Assembly: GCA_050250795.1 (NCBI GenBank) | Contig: JBFWNZ010000145.1 | Location: 1-9,042, forward strand | Length of the DNA stretch: 9,042 nt | Origin: JBFWNZ01 sp050250795 | GTDB lineage: Bacteria > Pseudomonadota > Alphaproteobacteria > UBA8366 | Direction: 5' to 3' | In this document: positions 1 to 6,457 of the stretch, piece by piece | Layout: the number at the start of each line of letters is the position of its first letter | How positions within the stretch are numbered: position 1 is the stretch's first letter | Made by a program: the position numbers and the translations under genes | The notes under the pieces: generated by a model | What the model was told of the DNA's origin: nothing | Seen by the model: the letters and a program-made list of their open reading frames with translations, nothing else | Database searches by the model: none

Positions 1-122
1 CCCAGGATGACGACACGCTGGTCGGCGACGCCGTCGGCCGCCGGTTCATCGCGCTGGCAAGTCTGCTCGATTGCGAGGCGCGGATCGTGACCTACGATCC
101 GCCGGCACAGCGGATCGCCTGA
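1..122 (+). CDS. C-terminal fragment of a CDS, probably exopolyphosphatase (Ppx/GppA family)
   Basis: An open frame enters from the left edge (first full codon at 3) and ends at TGA 120-122, giving the last 39 residues of a protein. The segment LVGDAVGRRFIALASLLDCE resembles the end of alphaproteobacterial exopolyphosphatases, where a conserved L-x-G-x-x-V-x-R-R pattern precedes a final helix. Those enzymes release phosphate from polyphosphate in the cytoplasm. ppx often lies near rnd and aspS in Alphaproteobacteria, which fits the neighbours here, but the catalytic part is outside the window, so the name is an inference from a short tail and context. The stop lies only 7 bp from the stop of the convergent M23 peptidase gene, with no room for a separate terminator. 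Confidence 0.5.
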   Translation, partial: QDDDTLVGDAVGRRFIALASLLDCEARIVTYDPPAQRIA

Positions 123-129
123 TCCCCGC

Positions 130-1680
130 TTATTGCAGCTCGATGCTGCGTTCCACTTTCAGGACTTCCTTGCGCTCGCCCTTTTCGGTTCGGAACAACT
201 GAAAGACCGCGCGATAGGTGCCGGTTTGCCAGGGCGTGTCCTTGCTTTTGCGCGAGAGCCGGAAGCTCTGAAAATTGACGGCGCTCTGTTCCTTGATGGT
301 ACCGCTGCCGGTCGACAGCGAGCGGTCGCCCGGTCCGAGGAACTGCACCGTCAGCGCGTCGCCGGCATAGGCTCCGGAAATGTCGACGAAGAAGTAGAGG
401 TCGTCGATGTTGCGGGGCAGCGTCTTTTCATCCGCAAGCCCATAGAGCAAGGCTTCCCGCTTCAGTTCGCGGTTGTAGAAGCCGGAGGCCGTGACGAAGG
501 TCTTGCGGTAGGGCAACTGCGCCAGGACTTCGGGTGCCCAGAGCGGCTTGCCCTTCATGTCGCACCCTTCCATCGGCACGTCGCCGATGAAGGGATCGAC
601 ATTGTTTCCGTTGCGCATGACGCCGAAATGCAGATGCGGAAACTCGGTCAGGCCGGACATGCCCACGAGCCCGAGAACCTGCCCGGCTTCGACCTTGTCG
701 CCTTTCTTCACGCGCAGGCTGTCGCGGTGCATATGGGCGTACACGGTGCGCCATCCCCCCGGGTGGTCCAGGACGACGACGTTGCCCAGACCGCGGTCGT
801 TCACGGCCTCGCGGCCGACCAGGCGCATATGGACGTCGGGCATTCCTTCGCGGATCGCGCTGACCACGCCGGCCAGCGCCGCAACGACCTCGACCCCCTT
901 GTCCATCGCCGGAATGCTGGGCAGACGGATATCCGTTCCCTTATGGGTGTCGTAGCTGAGCGGGCCGCACCGGTAGTCCTTGTAACCGTCGGTTGAATCG
1001 TGATCGACATATTGCTGGACGTAGCAGTCGTCCCCGACCCGGCATTTGATCGGCCATCCCAGCACGATATTGCCGTCCGGTGCGACGCCCGTCTTGATCT
1101 GGCCAGGTGACGGCTCCGCACGCGGCGATGACGCCGGGGACGTCGCCGGTTGGGTGGGCTGCATTGCCGGTGCGGGCGGTTCGGTGCGTCCGTCAACCTG
1201 TGCGAGCGAGGCATCCGGGATCGCGGCGGCCGGCGGCGGCGGGATCTTGGCGGCCGGATCGGGTTTCGCGGCAGCGGCGGGCTGATTCTGCGTCGTCGGG
1301 GCGGCTTGCGGAGGGACGCCGGCTGCCTTGTCGAGGGCCGCCATCACCGCTTCGGGATCTATTGTGCGAACGCTTGCGACTTCCGTCTCCGCCTCCGGGG
1401 CGGTGGGCACGACCGGCAAGGATGGGCCTGCGGCCGGAGTCGGAATCTCGCCGGAAATTTCCGGTTCCGCCGAAGTTGCGGGCGTCGATTCGGGCGGTGC
1501 CTGCGGTTGTCCGATCCCGGGCAGGGCGAGTTTTGCGATCAGCTTCTGGTCGGTCGGCGAAACATGGGTCCGCCGAGGCTCTTCGAAGAAGATAAGCGCG
1601 GCGACGCCCCACATCGACACGGCCATCACGACCGCAAGAACCGGAATGAAAAGCGGATGCTTCAGGACGGTCTTGATCAT
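130..1680 (-). CDS. Membrane-anchored M23 family metallopeptidase (peptidoglycan endopeptidase-like)
   Basis: A 516-residue protein. Residues 1-9 are positively charged and about 10-32 form one hydrophobic segment, so it is probably anchored in the inner membrane facing the periplasm. Residues 52-195 are a low-complexity Pro/Ala-rich linker able to span distance towards the wall. The catalytic M23 (LytM-like) domain follows at about 205-365. It has all expected zinc and catalytic residues: H246 and D250 in HKGTD, H316 in YAHMH, and the HLHFG motif (H349, H351). The family cleaves peptide cross-links in peptidoglycan. Cysteines at 213, 219 and 238 lie just before the catalytic motif, and C373 lies after it. 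About 150 residues follow the catalytic core, with alternating hydrophobic strands suggesting a beta-sandwich accessory domain. The ATG overlaps the rnd stop (ATGA, 1677-1680) and lacks a clear Shine-Dalgarno, so translation is probably coupled to rnd. The exact substrate is unknown. Confidence 0.93.
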   Translation of the reverse strand: MIKTVLKHPLFIPVLAVVMAVSMWGVAALIFFEEPRRTHVSPTDQKLIAKLALPGIGQPQAPPESTPATSAEPEISGEIPTPAAGPSLPVVPTAPEAETEVASVRTIDPEAVMAALDKAAGVPPQAAPTTQNQPAAAAKPDPAAKIPPPPAAAIPDASLAQVDGRTEPPAPAMQPTQPATSPASSPRAEPSPGQIKTGVAPDGNIVLGWPIKCRVGDDCYVQQYVDHDSTDGYKDYRCGPLSYDTHKGTDIRLPSIPAMDKGVEVVAALAGVVSAIREGMPDVHMRLVGREAVNDRGLGNVVVLDHPGGWRTVYAHMHRDSLRVKKGDKVEAGQVLGLVGMSGLTEFPHLHFGVMRNGNNVDPFIGDVPMEGCDMKGKPLWAPEVLAQLPYRKTFVTASGFYNRELKREALLYGLADEKTLPRNIDDLYFFVDISGAYAGDALTVQFLGPGDRSLSTGSGTIKEQSAVNFQSFRLSRKSKDTPWQTGTYRAVFQLFRTEKGERKEVLKVERSIELQ

Positions 1681-2888
1681 CGCTTGGCTCTGGATGCCGG
1701 CCTTCCTGCCCGGGAGGGTTCTGCGTCCGCCGGCAGTTCGATGATCCGCACACCATCGCCATCGACGGCCATCGCCAGCCGGCCATGCTTCAACGCCAGG
1801 GCCTGCTCTCCGAATATCTCGCGGCGCCAGCCCTTCAAGGCGGGGACATCGGCGCCGTCATCCGCCGCGATCCGCTCCAGGTCCTCGGAGCCGGCAACGA
1901 GGCGCGCCGCGACGTTGTGCGTCTCGCAATTGCGCTTCAGCAGAACTTTCAGCAAGTCGGTCAGCGGTCCGATTCCCTTCGGCAGCACCGGCGGTGCTTC
2001 GAGGTCGGGGTCCCTGGGGTCGATGGGGTTGTCGAGGCCATGTTGGACGGCATCCAGCAAACCCTTGCCCATCTTGCCTTCGGCAAACCCCTTGCTCAGG
2101 CCGCGCGCCCGTGCCAGCGCCTTGACGGAATCCGGTGGATGGGCGGCGATGTCGAGAAGGGTCTCGTCGCGGATCACACGGTTGCGGGGGATGTCGCGCG
2201 CCTGGGCCTCGCGCTCCCGCCAGGCGGCCAGCGCCTTGAGGACAGCATGGAAGCGCGGATTGCCGCCGCGTCGCTTGATACGCCGCCATGCATCCTCGGG
2301 TTCGACCCGATAGGTGCGCGGGTCGGTCAGGATGGCCATTTCCTCTTCGAGCCAGTCCGCACGGCCGGTCCGCTCCAGATCTTCCGACAGCTTGCGATAC
2401 ACCGTGCGCAGATGGGTGACGTCGGCCAGCGCGTAGCTGAGCTGCCGTTCGCTGAGCGGCCGATGCGTCCAGTCGGTGAAGCGGGAGAGCTTGTCGATAT
2501 TTGCGCCGGCGAGGCGGCGGACGAGCGTGTCATAGGCGACCTGGTCGCCGAAGCCGCAGACCATCGCAGCCACTTGCGTGTCGAAGATCGGCGCGGGGAC
2601 CGTGCCCATCCGCGTGACGAAAATTTCGATGTCCTGACGCGCCGCATGAAAGACCTTCAGCACGTTCGGGTCGGCCATCAGTTCGTGCATCGGCGCGAGG
2701 TCGATGCCCGCCGCGAGCGGATCGACGATGACGGCTTCGTCCGGGCTGGCGAGTTGGACGAGGCAGAGAATCGCCCAGTAGGTCTTCTCGCGCAGGAATT
2801 CGGTGTCCACCGTGACGAAGGGGGCCGCCCGCATCCGGGCACAGACCGCGGCCAGCGTCTCGGTATCGGTAATCGTGACGATCGACAT
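1677..2888 (-). CDS. rnd: Ribonuclease D
   Basis: A 403-residue DEDDy 3'-5' exoribonuclease, the enzyme that trims the 3' ends of tRNA precursors and other small RNAs in the cytoplasm. Exo I is VDTEFLRE with metal ligands D28 and E30. Exo II is HAARQDIEIF with D86. Exo III is YALAD with Y152 and D156. Together they give the full D-E-D-D plus tyrosine set. An HRDC nucleic-acid-binding domain covers about residues 208-290, and a second helical region follows to the C-terminus, as in the usual RNase D layout (E. coli about 375 residues). I chose the ATG at 2886-2888 because family homology starts right after it. The frame stays open up to 3032, but that extension would cross the divergent aspS start and has no domain character. 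The Shine-Dalgarno is poor, and an in-frame GTG lies a few codons upstream. It is followed by the M23 peptidase gene with a 4-bp overlap. Confidence 0.95.
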   Translation of the reverse strand: MSIVTITDTETLAAVCARMRAAPFVTVDTEFLREKTYWAILCLVQLASPDEAVIVDPLAAGIDLAPMHELMADPNVLKVFHAARQDIEIFVTRMGTVPAPIFDTQVAAMVCGFGDQVAYDTLVRRLAGANIDKLSRFTDWTHRPLSERQLSYALADVTHLRTVYRKLSEDLERTGRADWLEEEMAILTDPRTYRVEPEDAWRRIKRRGGNPRFHAVLKALAAWREREAQARDIPRNRVIRDETLLDIAAHPPDSVKALARARGLSKGFAEGKMGKGLLDAVQHGLDNPIDPRDPDLEAPPVLPKGIGPLTDLLKVLLKRNCETHNVAARLVAGSEDLERIAADDGADVPALKGWRREIFGEQALALKHGRLAMAVDGDGVRIIELPADAEPSRAGRPASRAKR

Positions 2889-2954
2889 GTTGGCCAAGGC
2901 ATACACGCTAACGCGCGGCTGGGGAAGATGGCCGAATGGGTCGTCGCGGTTGCC

Positions 2955-2983
2955 TTGACAAGAGCGGCTGTTCCGTGGCCTCT
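2955..2983 (+). promoter_or_regulatory. Possible promoter of aspS, with a -35 motif readable on both strands
   Basis: An exact TTGACA hexamer at 2955-2960 lies in the gap between the divergent rnd and aspS genes, 70 bp before the aspS start. A 17-bp spacer would put a -10 at 2978-2983, where the sequence (gcctct) is poor, so the call rests on the -35 match and position only. The same bases read as TTGTCA on the - strand (2961 to 2956) and could serve rnd, again with a weak -10 (CATTCG at 2938-2933). Confidence 0.3.
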
Positions 2984-3030
2984 CCGGCGCTGAATCCCGC
3001 ACACGCCATCGGACAGACGTCAGGATCGCC

Positions 3031-4827
3031 ATGCATCGCTATCGCACGCATACCTGCGGCGCCTTGCGCGCCGAGCATGTCGGCACGGAGGCTCGCCTCT
3101 CGGGCTGGGTGCACCGCAAGCGCGACCACGGCAATCTGCTGTTTATCGACCTGCGCGACCACTATGGCCTGACGCAATGCGTGGTCGATGGATCGAGCCC
3201 CGTCTTCGCCGCGCTCGAGACCGTCAGCAACGAATCCGTCGTCACCGTGACCGGGCAGGTGGTCCGCCGCAGCGCCGAGACGGTGAACTCCTCGCTGCCG
3301 ACCGGGGATGTCGAGCTGCGCATCCGCGATTTCGACCTGGAGGCGCCGGCCGAGCCGCTGCCGATGCCGGTCAATCAGGATGCCGGCTATCCGGAGGACA
3401 TCCGGCTGCGCTACCGCTTCCTCGATTTGCGCCGCGAGGAACTGCACCGGAATATCGTGCTTCGGTCGGCCGTGATCGCGTCGATCCGCCGGCGCATGGT
3501 CGATGCGGGTTTCGTGGAATTCCAGACGCCGATCCTGACCTCGTCCTCGCCGGAAGGCGCGCGCGACTTCCTGGTTCCCAGCCGGCTGCATCCCAGCCAG
3601 TTCTACGCCCTGCCGCAGGCGCCGCAGCAGTTCAAGCAGCTGCTTATGGTCGCGGGCTTCGACCGCTATTTCCAGATCGCGCCCTGCTTCCGCGACGAGG
3701 ATGCCCGCGCCGACCGGTCGCCGGGCGAGTTCTACCAGCTCGATTTCGAGATGTCCTTCGTGACCCAGGAGGATGTTTTCGCAGCCATCGAGCCGATCCT
3801 GGCGGGTGTGTTCGAAGAATTCGCGGACTTTCCCGGCACGCGCCGCAGCGTGACCAAGCTGCCCTTCCCGCGTATCGCCTTCAACGACGCGATGCTGAAA
3901 TACGGCAGCGACAAGCCCGACCTTCGCATTCCGATCGAGATCGCCGACGTCACCGAGGCGTTCCGGGATTCCGGGTTCGGCATTTTTGCGCGCGCGGTCG
4001 CCGGCGGCGCCGTGGTGCGTGCCATCCCGGCGCCGGGCGCCGGTAGCCGGCCGCGCAGCTTCTTCGACAAGCTGAACGACTGGGCGCGCGAGGAGGGGGC
4101 GGCCGGTCTCGGCTATGTCGTTTTCGATTCCGAAGGCGGGAAGGGGCCCATCGCCCGCAACCTTGAGCCGGAGCGAGTGGCCGCTATCCGTGCCGCGACC
4201 GGGCTCGGCGACGGCGACGCCGTGTTCTTTGCCTGCGACAAACCTGCCGCGGCGGCCAAGTTCGCCGGCACGGTGCGCCTGCGCCTTGGCCAGGAACTGG
4301 ATTTGGTCGAAAAGGACTGCTTCAAGTTCTGCTGGATCGTCGATTTCCCGATGTACGAGCTGGACGAGCAGACCGGCAAGATCGAGTTCAGCCATAACCC
4401 GTTCTCGATGCCGCAGGGCGGGCTGGAGGCGCTGGAAAACCAGGACCCGCTGACGATCAAGGCGTTCCAGTACGACATCGTGTGCAATGGCGTGGAGTTG
4501 TCCTCGGGCGCGATCCGGAACCACAGGCCGGATATCATGCTCAAGGCGTTCGAGATCGCGGGCTATCCGCGCGACGATGTCGAGAGCAAGTTCGCGGGCA
4601 TGCTGAATGCGTTCCGCTATGGGGCCCCGCCGCATGGCGGTTCGGCTCCGGGCATCGACCGGATCGTCATGCTGCTGGCGGATCAGGCGAACCTGCGCGA
4701 AGTCGTCGCCTTTCCGATGAATCAGCAGGCGCAGGACCTGATGATGAACGCGCCGAACACGGTGGACGAGGCACGCCTTCGGGAACTGCATATCCGTGTG
4801 CAGCTGCCGCCCCAGCGCAAGGGGTAA
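3031..4827 (+). CDS. aspS: Aspartate--tRNA ligase, probably non-discriminating (Asp/Asn)
   Basis: A 598-residue class IIb aminoacyl-tRNA synthetase of the bacterial AspRS type, charging tRNA with aspartate in the cytoplasm. An OB-fold anticodon-binding domain covers about residues 1-105. Motif 1 lies near 150-172. The aspartate and ATP region includes QAPQQFKQLL and motif 2 FRDEDARADR (220-229). The bacterial GAD insertion lies at about 290-425. Motif 3, GIDRIVMLL with its arginine at 544, is near the end. Length is normal. H33 (in RKRDHG) stands where discriminating enzymes such as E. coli AspRS have leucine, and E83 stands about where E. coli has lysine. The histidine is the state linked to relaxed anticodon recognition, which would let the enzyme also make Asp-tRNA(Asn) for amidation by GatCAB. 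The start has an AGGA at 3022-3025, 5 nt before the ATG. It is transcribed divergently from rnd. Confidence 0.98.
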   Translation: MHRYRTHTCGALRAEHVGTEARLSGWVHRKRDHGNLLFIDLRDHYGLTQCVVDGSSPVFAALETVSNESVVTVTGQVVRRSAETVNSSLPTGDVELRIRDFDLEAPAEPLPMPVNQDAGYPEDIRLRYRFLDLRREELHRNIVLRSAVIASIRRRMVDAGFVEFQTPILTSSSPEGARDFLVPSRLHPSQFYALPQAPQQFKQLLMVAGFDRYFQIAPCFRDEDARADRSPGEFYQLDFEMSFVTQEDVFAAIEPILAGVFEEFADFPGTRRSVTKLPFPRIAFNDAMLKYGSDKPDLRIPIEIADVTEAFRDSGFGIFARAVAGGAVVRAIPAPGAGSRPRSFFDKLNDWAREEGAAGLGYVVFDSEGGKGPIARNLEPERVAAIRAATGLGDGDAVFFACDKPAAAAKFAGTVRLRLGQELDLVEKDCFKFCWIVDFPMYELDEQTGKIEFSHNPFSMPQGGLEALENQDPLTIKAFQYDIVCNGVELSSGAIRNHRPDIMLKAFEIAGYPRDDVESKFAGMLNAFRYGAPPHGGSAPGIDRIVMLLADQANLREVVAFPMNQQAQDLMMNAPNTVDEARLRELHIRVQLPPQRKG

Positions 4828-4852
4828 GCTCGTTCCGCTGGCGGTACGTGTT

Positions 4853-4876
4853 CTTGCGCATTCCGGGTTGCGCAAG
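4853..4876 (+). repeat. Perfect 8-bp inverted repeat after aspS
   Basis: The arms CTTGCGCA (4853-4860) and TGCGCAAG (4869-4876) are perfectly complementary around an 8-nt loop, 26 bp after the aspS stop. No T-run follows, so it is not a standard intrinsic terminator. It might act as an RNA-stabilising hairpin at the aspS 3' end or belong to the leader of the downstream lipoprotein gene. Confidence 0.6.
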
Positions 4877-4881
4877 GCTGC

Positions 4882-4927
4882 GTAGGATGCGCCCCAAATA
4901 AGCGGCTGAAGCCGCGTGGGGAGCATC
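4882..4927 (+). repeat. REP-like element: GTAG plus imperfect palindrome
   Basis: GTAG at 4882-4885 is followed at once by an imperfect palindrome. GATGC (4886-4890) pairs with GCATC (4923-4927). One G/A mismatch follows (4891 and 4922). CCCCA (4892-4896) pairs with TGGGG (4917-4921). An inner hairpin GCGGC-TGAA-GCCGC lies at 4902-4915. A GTAG tetranucleotide at the 5' foot of an interrupted palindrome is the known hallmark of REP sequences mobilised by RAYT (TnpA-REP) transposases. Only one copy is in the window and no transposase is present, so the assignment rests on architecture. The 3' arm contains the Shine-Dalgarno sequence of the gene starting at 4930. Confidence 0.6.
4918..4923 (+). 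promoter_or_regulatory. Shine-Dalgarno of the SPOR lipoprotein gene inside a stem
   Basis: GGGGAG lies 6 nt before the ATG at 4930 and is the only good ribosome-binding site for this start. Four of its bases pair with CCCC 4892-4895 in the palindrome, so the folded RNA would hide it. Confidence 0.6.
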
Positions 4928-4929
4928 GG

Positions 4930-5514
4930 ATGCGGATTTGGAGCATTGCCGCGCTTGCGGCCGGCGGCGCAACGCTTGCCGGTTGCGCGATGCCTGCGGC
5001 CGTCCAGGTGGCGATGATGGCAGGTTCTGCGGTCAGCGTCGGCGCCACGGGCAAAGGCTTGTCGGATCACGCGGTTTCGGCGCTGACGGACGAGGACTGC
5101 TCCGTCCTGCATATCTTCGACGGTCGCGATTACTGCGTCGCCGCGGCGGATCGCGAGAACGGGGTTACGGTGGCCATCGCGCCGCTTGCCAGCGACGCCC
5201 TTCCCGTCGAACGGGTCGAGCCTGCGGCGGGGAGAGCGTCGGCGGGGCCGGCGCTGTTCGTCGTCATCGGCAGTTTTCTCAATCCGGCCTATGCGGAAGC
5301 GGCGAGACAGCAGCACGCCGATATGCCGATCCACGTCGCGCCGGCCCATGTCCATGGCAAGGATTGGCTGCGGGTGCTCGCGGGGCCCTACGATGCCGGG
5401 CATGCCGCTGCGGCGCGGCGCCGCCTCGCGGATGCCGGCGTCGCCGACAGCTGGTCTCTGCGGCTTTGCTCCGGTTCCCTGATGCCGCCGCCCTGCGGTG
5501 TTTCAGGGGGTTGA
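4930..5514 (+). CDS. SPOR-domain lipoprotein of unknown role
   Basis: A 194-residue protein with a lipoprotein signal peptide: a short n-region, a hydrophobic stretch at 4-15 and the lipobox LAGC with C19 as the lipidation site. Alanine at +2 suggests sorting to the outer membrane. Residues 41-57 (GKGLSDHAVSALTDEDC) form a compact, probably conserved block with a cysteine, and a second cysteine follows at 69. About residues 108-180 look like a SPOR domain, with FVVIGSF at the start and LRVLAGPYDAGHAAAARRRL near the end. SPOR domains bind denuded peptidoglycan glycan strands, often at division sites. The length suits a small SPOR lipoprotein, but I cannot assign a specific gene. The start is fixed by the signal peptide and the GGGGAG site. 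The gene lies 102 bp after aspS and its stop overlaps the convergent cyclase gene by 12 bp. Confidence 0.85.
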   Translation: MRIWSIAALAAGGATLAGCAMPAAVQVAMMAGSAVSVGATGKGLSDHAVSALTDEDCSVLHIFDGRDYCVAAADRENGVTVAIAPLASDALPVERVEPAAGRASAGPALFVVIGSFLNPAYAEAARQQHADMPIHVAPAHVHGKDWLRVLAGPYDAGHAAAARRRLADAGVADSWSLRLCSGSLMPPPCGVSGG

Positions 5515-6192
5515 GCGACGGATCGATCGCGGTTTCACGGCGTACATCCGCCGGTCGGCTTCATCGCGCACGTCGTTCGCCGCGCTGTCGGCGCCGTACA
5601 CTGCGAAACCGACGCTTCCATGGACGCCGATCATGGCGCCGTTCCAGGGCACGGTCAGACGTGCCAGGCGGAGCGCAATGGCGTCGCTGCGCTTCTGGGC
5701 GGCAACGGTATCGTGATGCGGCATAACGATGGCGAACTCGTCGCCGCCGATTCTGGCCACATGATCCTCGCTGCGGACCTCGCCGGCGAGCAGCATCGCA
5801 ACATGCTGCAGGATCATGTCGCCTGCGGCGTGTCCATGCGTATCGTTGATGGCCTTGAATCCGTCCAGGTCGATCAGCATGACTGCGCCGGTAACGCCAT
5901 GGCGGCGCGCATGGGCAAGCGCCCGGTCGAGCGATTCGTCGAAGCCGCGCCGATTGAGGAGGCCGGTGACGGCGTCGGTCCGGGATAGCGCGCCGAGCCG
6001 TTCGATCTCGGCATCCTGACGGGCGACCTTGCGCTCCATGGCGTCGAGGGCAGCCAAGGCATGGACGAGCAGACGGCGCATCGTCCCATCCGTGGCCGGT
6101 TCGGGTCGATAGAGCGCAAGCAGGCTTTTCGAACTCGGTATCTGTGCGGCGGGATCGGGGAGATCGGCGACGAGCATTTCGGTGGCGGTCAT
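5503..6192 (-). CDS. Small soluble diguanylate cyclase (GGDEF domain)
   Basis: A 229-residue protein that should make cyclic di-GMP from two GTP molecules. Residues 1-45 have no recognised domain and no membrane segment. About 48-70 are a charged helix, probably the coiled-coil stalk that normally pairs two GGDEF domains. The GGDEF domain covers about 70-222 and keeps the key residues: TGLLNRRGF, the metal and nucleotide motif DLDGFKAIND (D108), HGHAAGD, and an intact GGDEF signature at 149-153. An RxxD inhibitory site (R140 to D143) lies exactly 5 residues before GGDEF, so product inhibition is expected. I placed the start at the ATG 6190-6192, which has AGGGA 8 nt upstream. The frame is open to 6549, but that extension would run into eipB and has no domain character. 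The cytosolic location and the input signal are inferred or unknown. Confidence 0.93.
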   Translation of the reverse strand: MTATEMLVADLPDPAAQIPSSKSLLALYRPEPATDGTMRRLLVHALAALDAMERKVARQDAEIERLGALSRTDAVTGLLNRRGFDESLDRALAHARRHGVTGAVMLIDLDGFKAINDTHGHAAGDMILQHVAMLLAGEVRSEDHVARIGGDEFAIVMPHHDTVAAQKRSDAIALRLARLTVPWNGAMIGVHGSVGFAVYGADSAANDVRDEADRRMYAVKPRSIRRSTP

Positions 6193-6379
6193 GACGGACT
6201 TCCCTGCGGGTGCTTGGCCGTTCTGGCCTTTGGTCCGTCCAAGCATTTGCCGTACCAGGGCAAGTCTTTGATTCCAAAAGGGAGGGTCGATTGCATTGCG
6301 ATCGCTGCACCCGGATGGGCTCGGAATCTTCTGCCGTTGCGGAATCCGATTCCGGGTGCCGTCGGTTCTCCGCCTCGCA

Positions 6380-6408
6380 CTGTCCTCAGGCCGGATTGGG
6401 CGTATAGT
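6380..6408 (+). promoter_or_regulatory. Possible promoter of eipB
   Basis: TATAGT at 6403-6408 is a good -10 match in otherwise GC-rich DNA. A 17-bp spacer places a weak -35 (CTGTCC) at 6380-6385. It lies 50 bp before the chosen eipB start, within the 265-bp gap 6193-6457 between the divergent cyclase and eipB genes. I see no convincing promoter for the cyclase gene in the rest of that gap. Confidence 0.3.
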
Positions 6409-6457
6409 CCCGGAGGCTGCATCGGAATCGATGCATGAGGCGAGGACGGACGGTTTC

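Noticed and set aside
133..996. Open frame of 287 codons on the + strand
   Set aside because: It is antisense to the catalytic part of the M23 peptidase, whose motifs are intact.
1220..1300. GC-rich, repeat-like stretch
   Set aside because: It encodes the Ala/Pro-rich linker of the M23 peptidase. The repetition follows from the amino acid composition.
1785..2993. Open frame of 402 codons on the + strand
   Set aside because: It is antisense to rnd, which has complete exonuclease motifs, and its own translation shows no recognisable family.
2889..3032. 5' extension of rnd by 48 codons
   Set aside because: It would cross the divergent aspS start and promoter region. The RNase D homology begins at the ATG 2886-2888.
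4853..4876. Intrinsic terminator of aspS
   Set aside because: The stem is perfect but there is no T-run after it, so I list it only as an inverted repeat.
2908..5403. Long open frame of 831 codons on the - strand
   Set aside because: It lies antisense to all of aspS and most of the lipoprotein gene. Its translation is Arg-rich with no domain, as expected from the shadow of GC-rich coding DNA.
6298..6305. GCGATCGC palindrome (the HIP1 sequence of cyanobacteria)
   Set aside because: It is a single copy in a GC-rich genome of alphaproteobacterial character, expected by chance.
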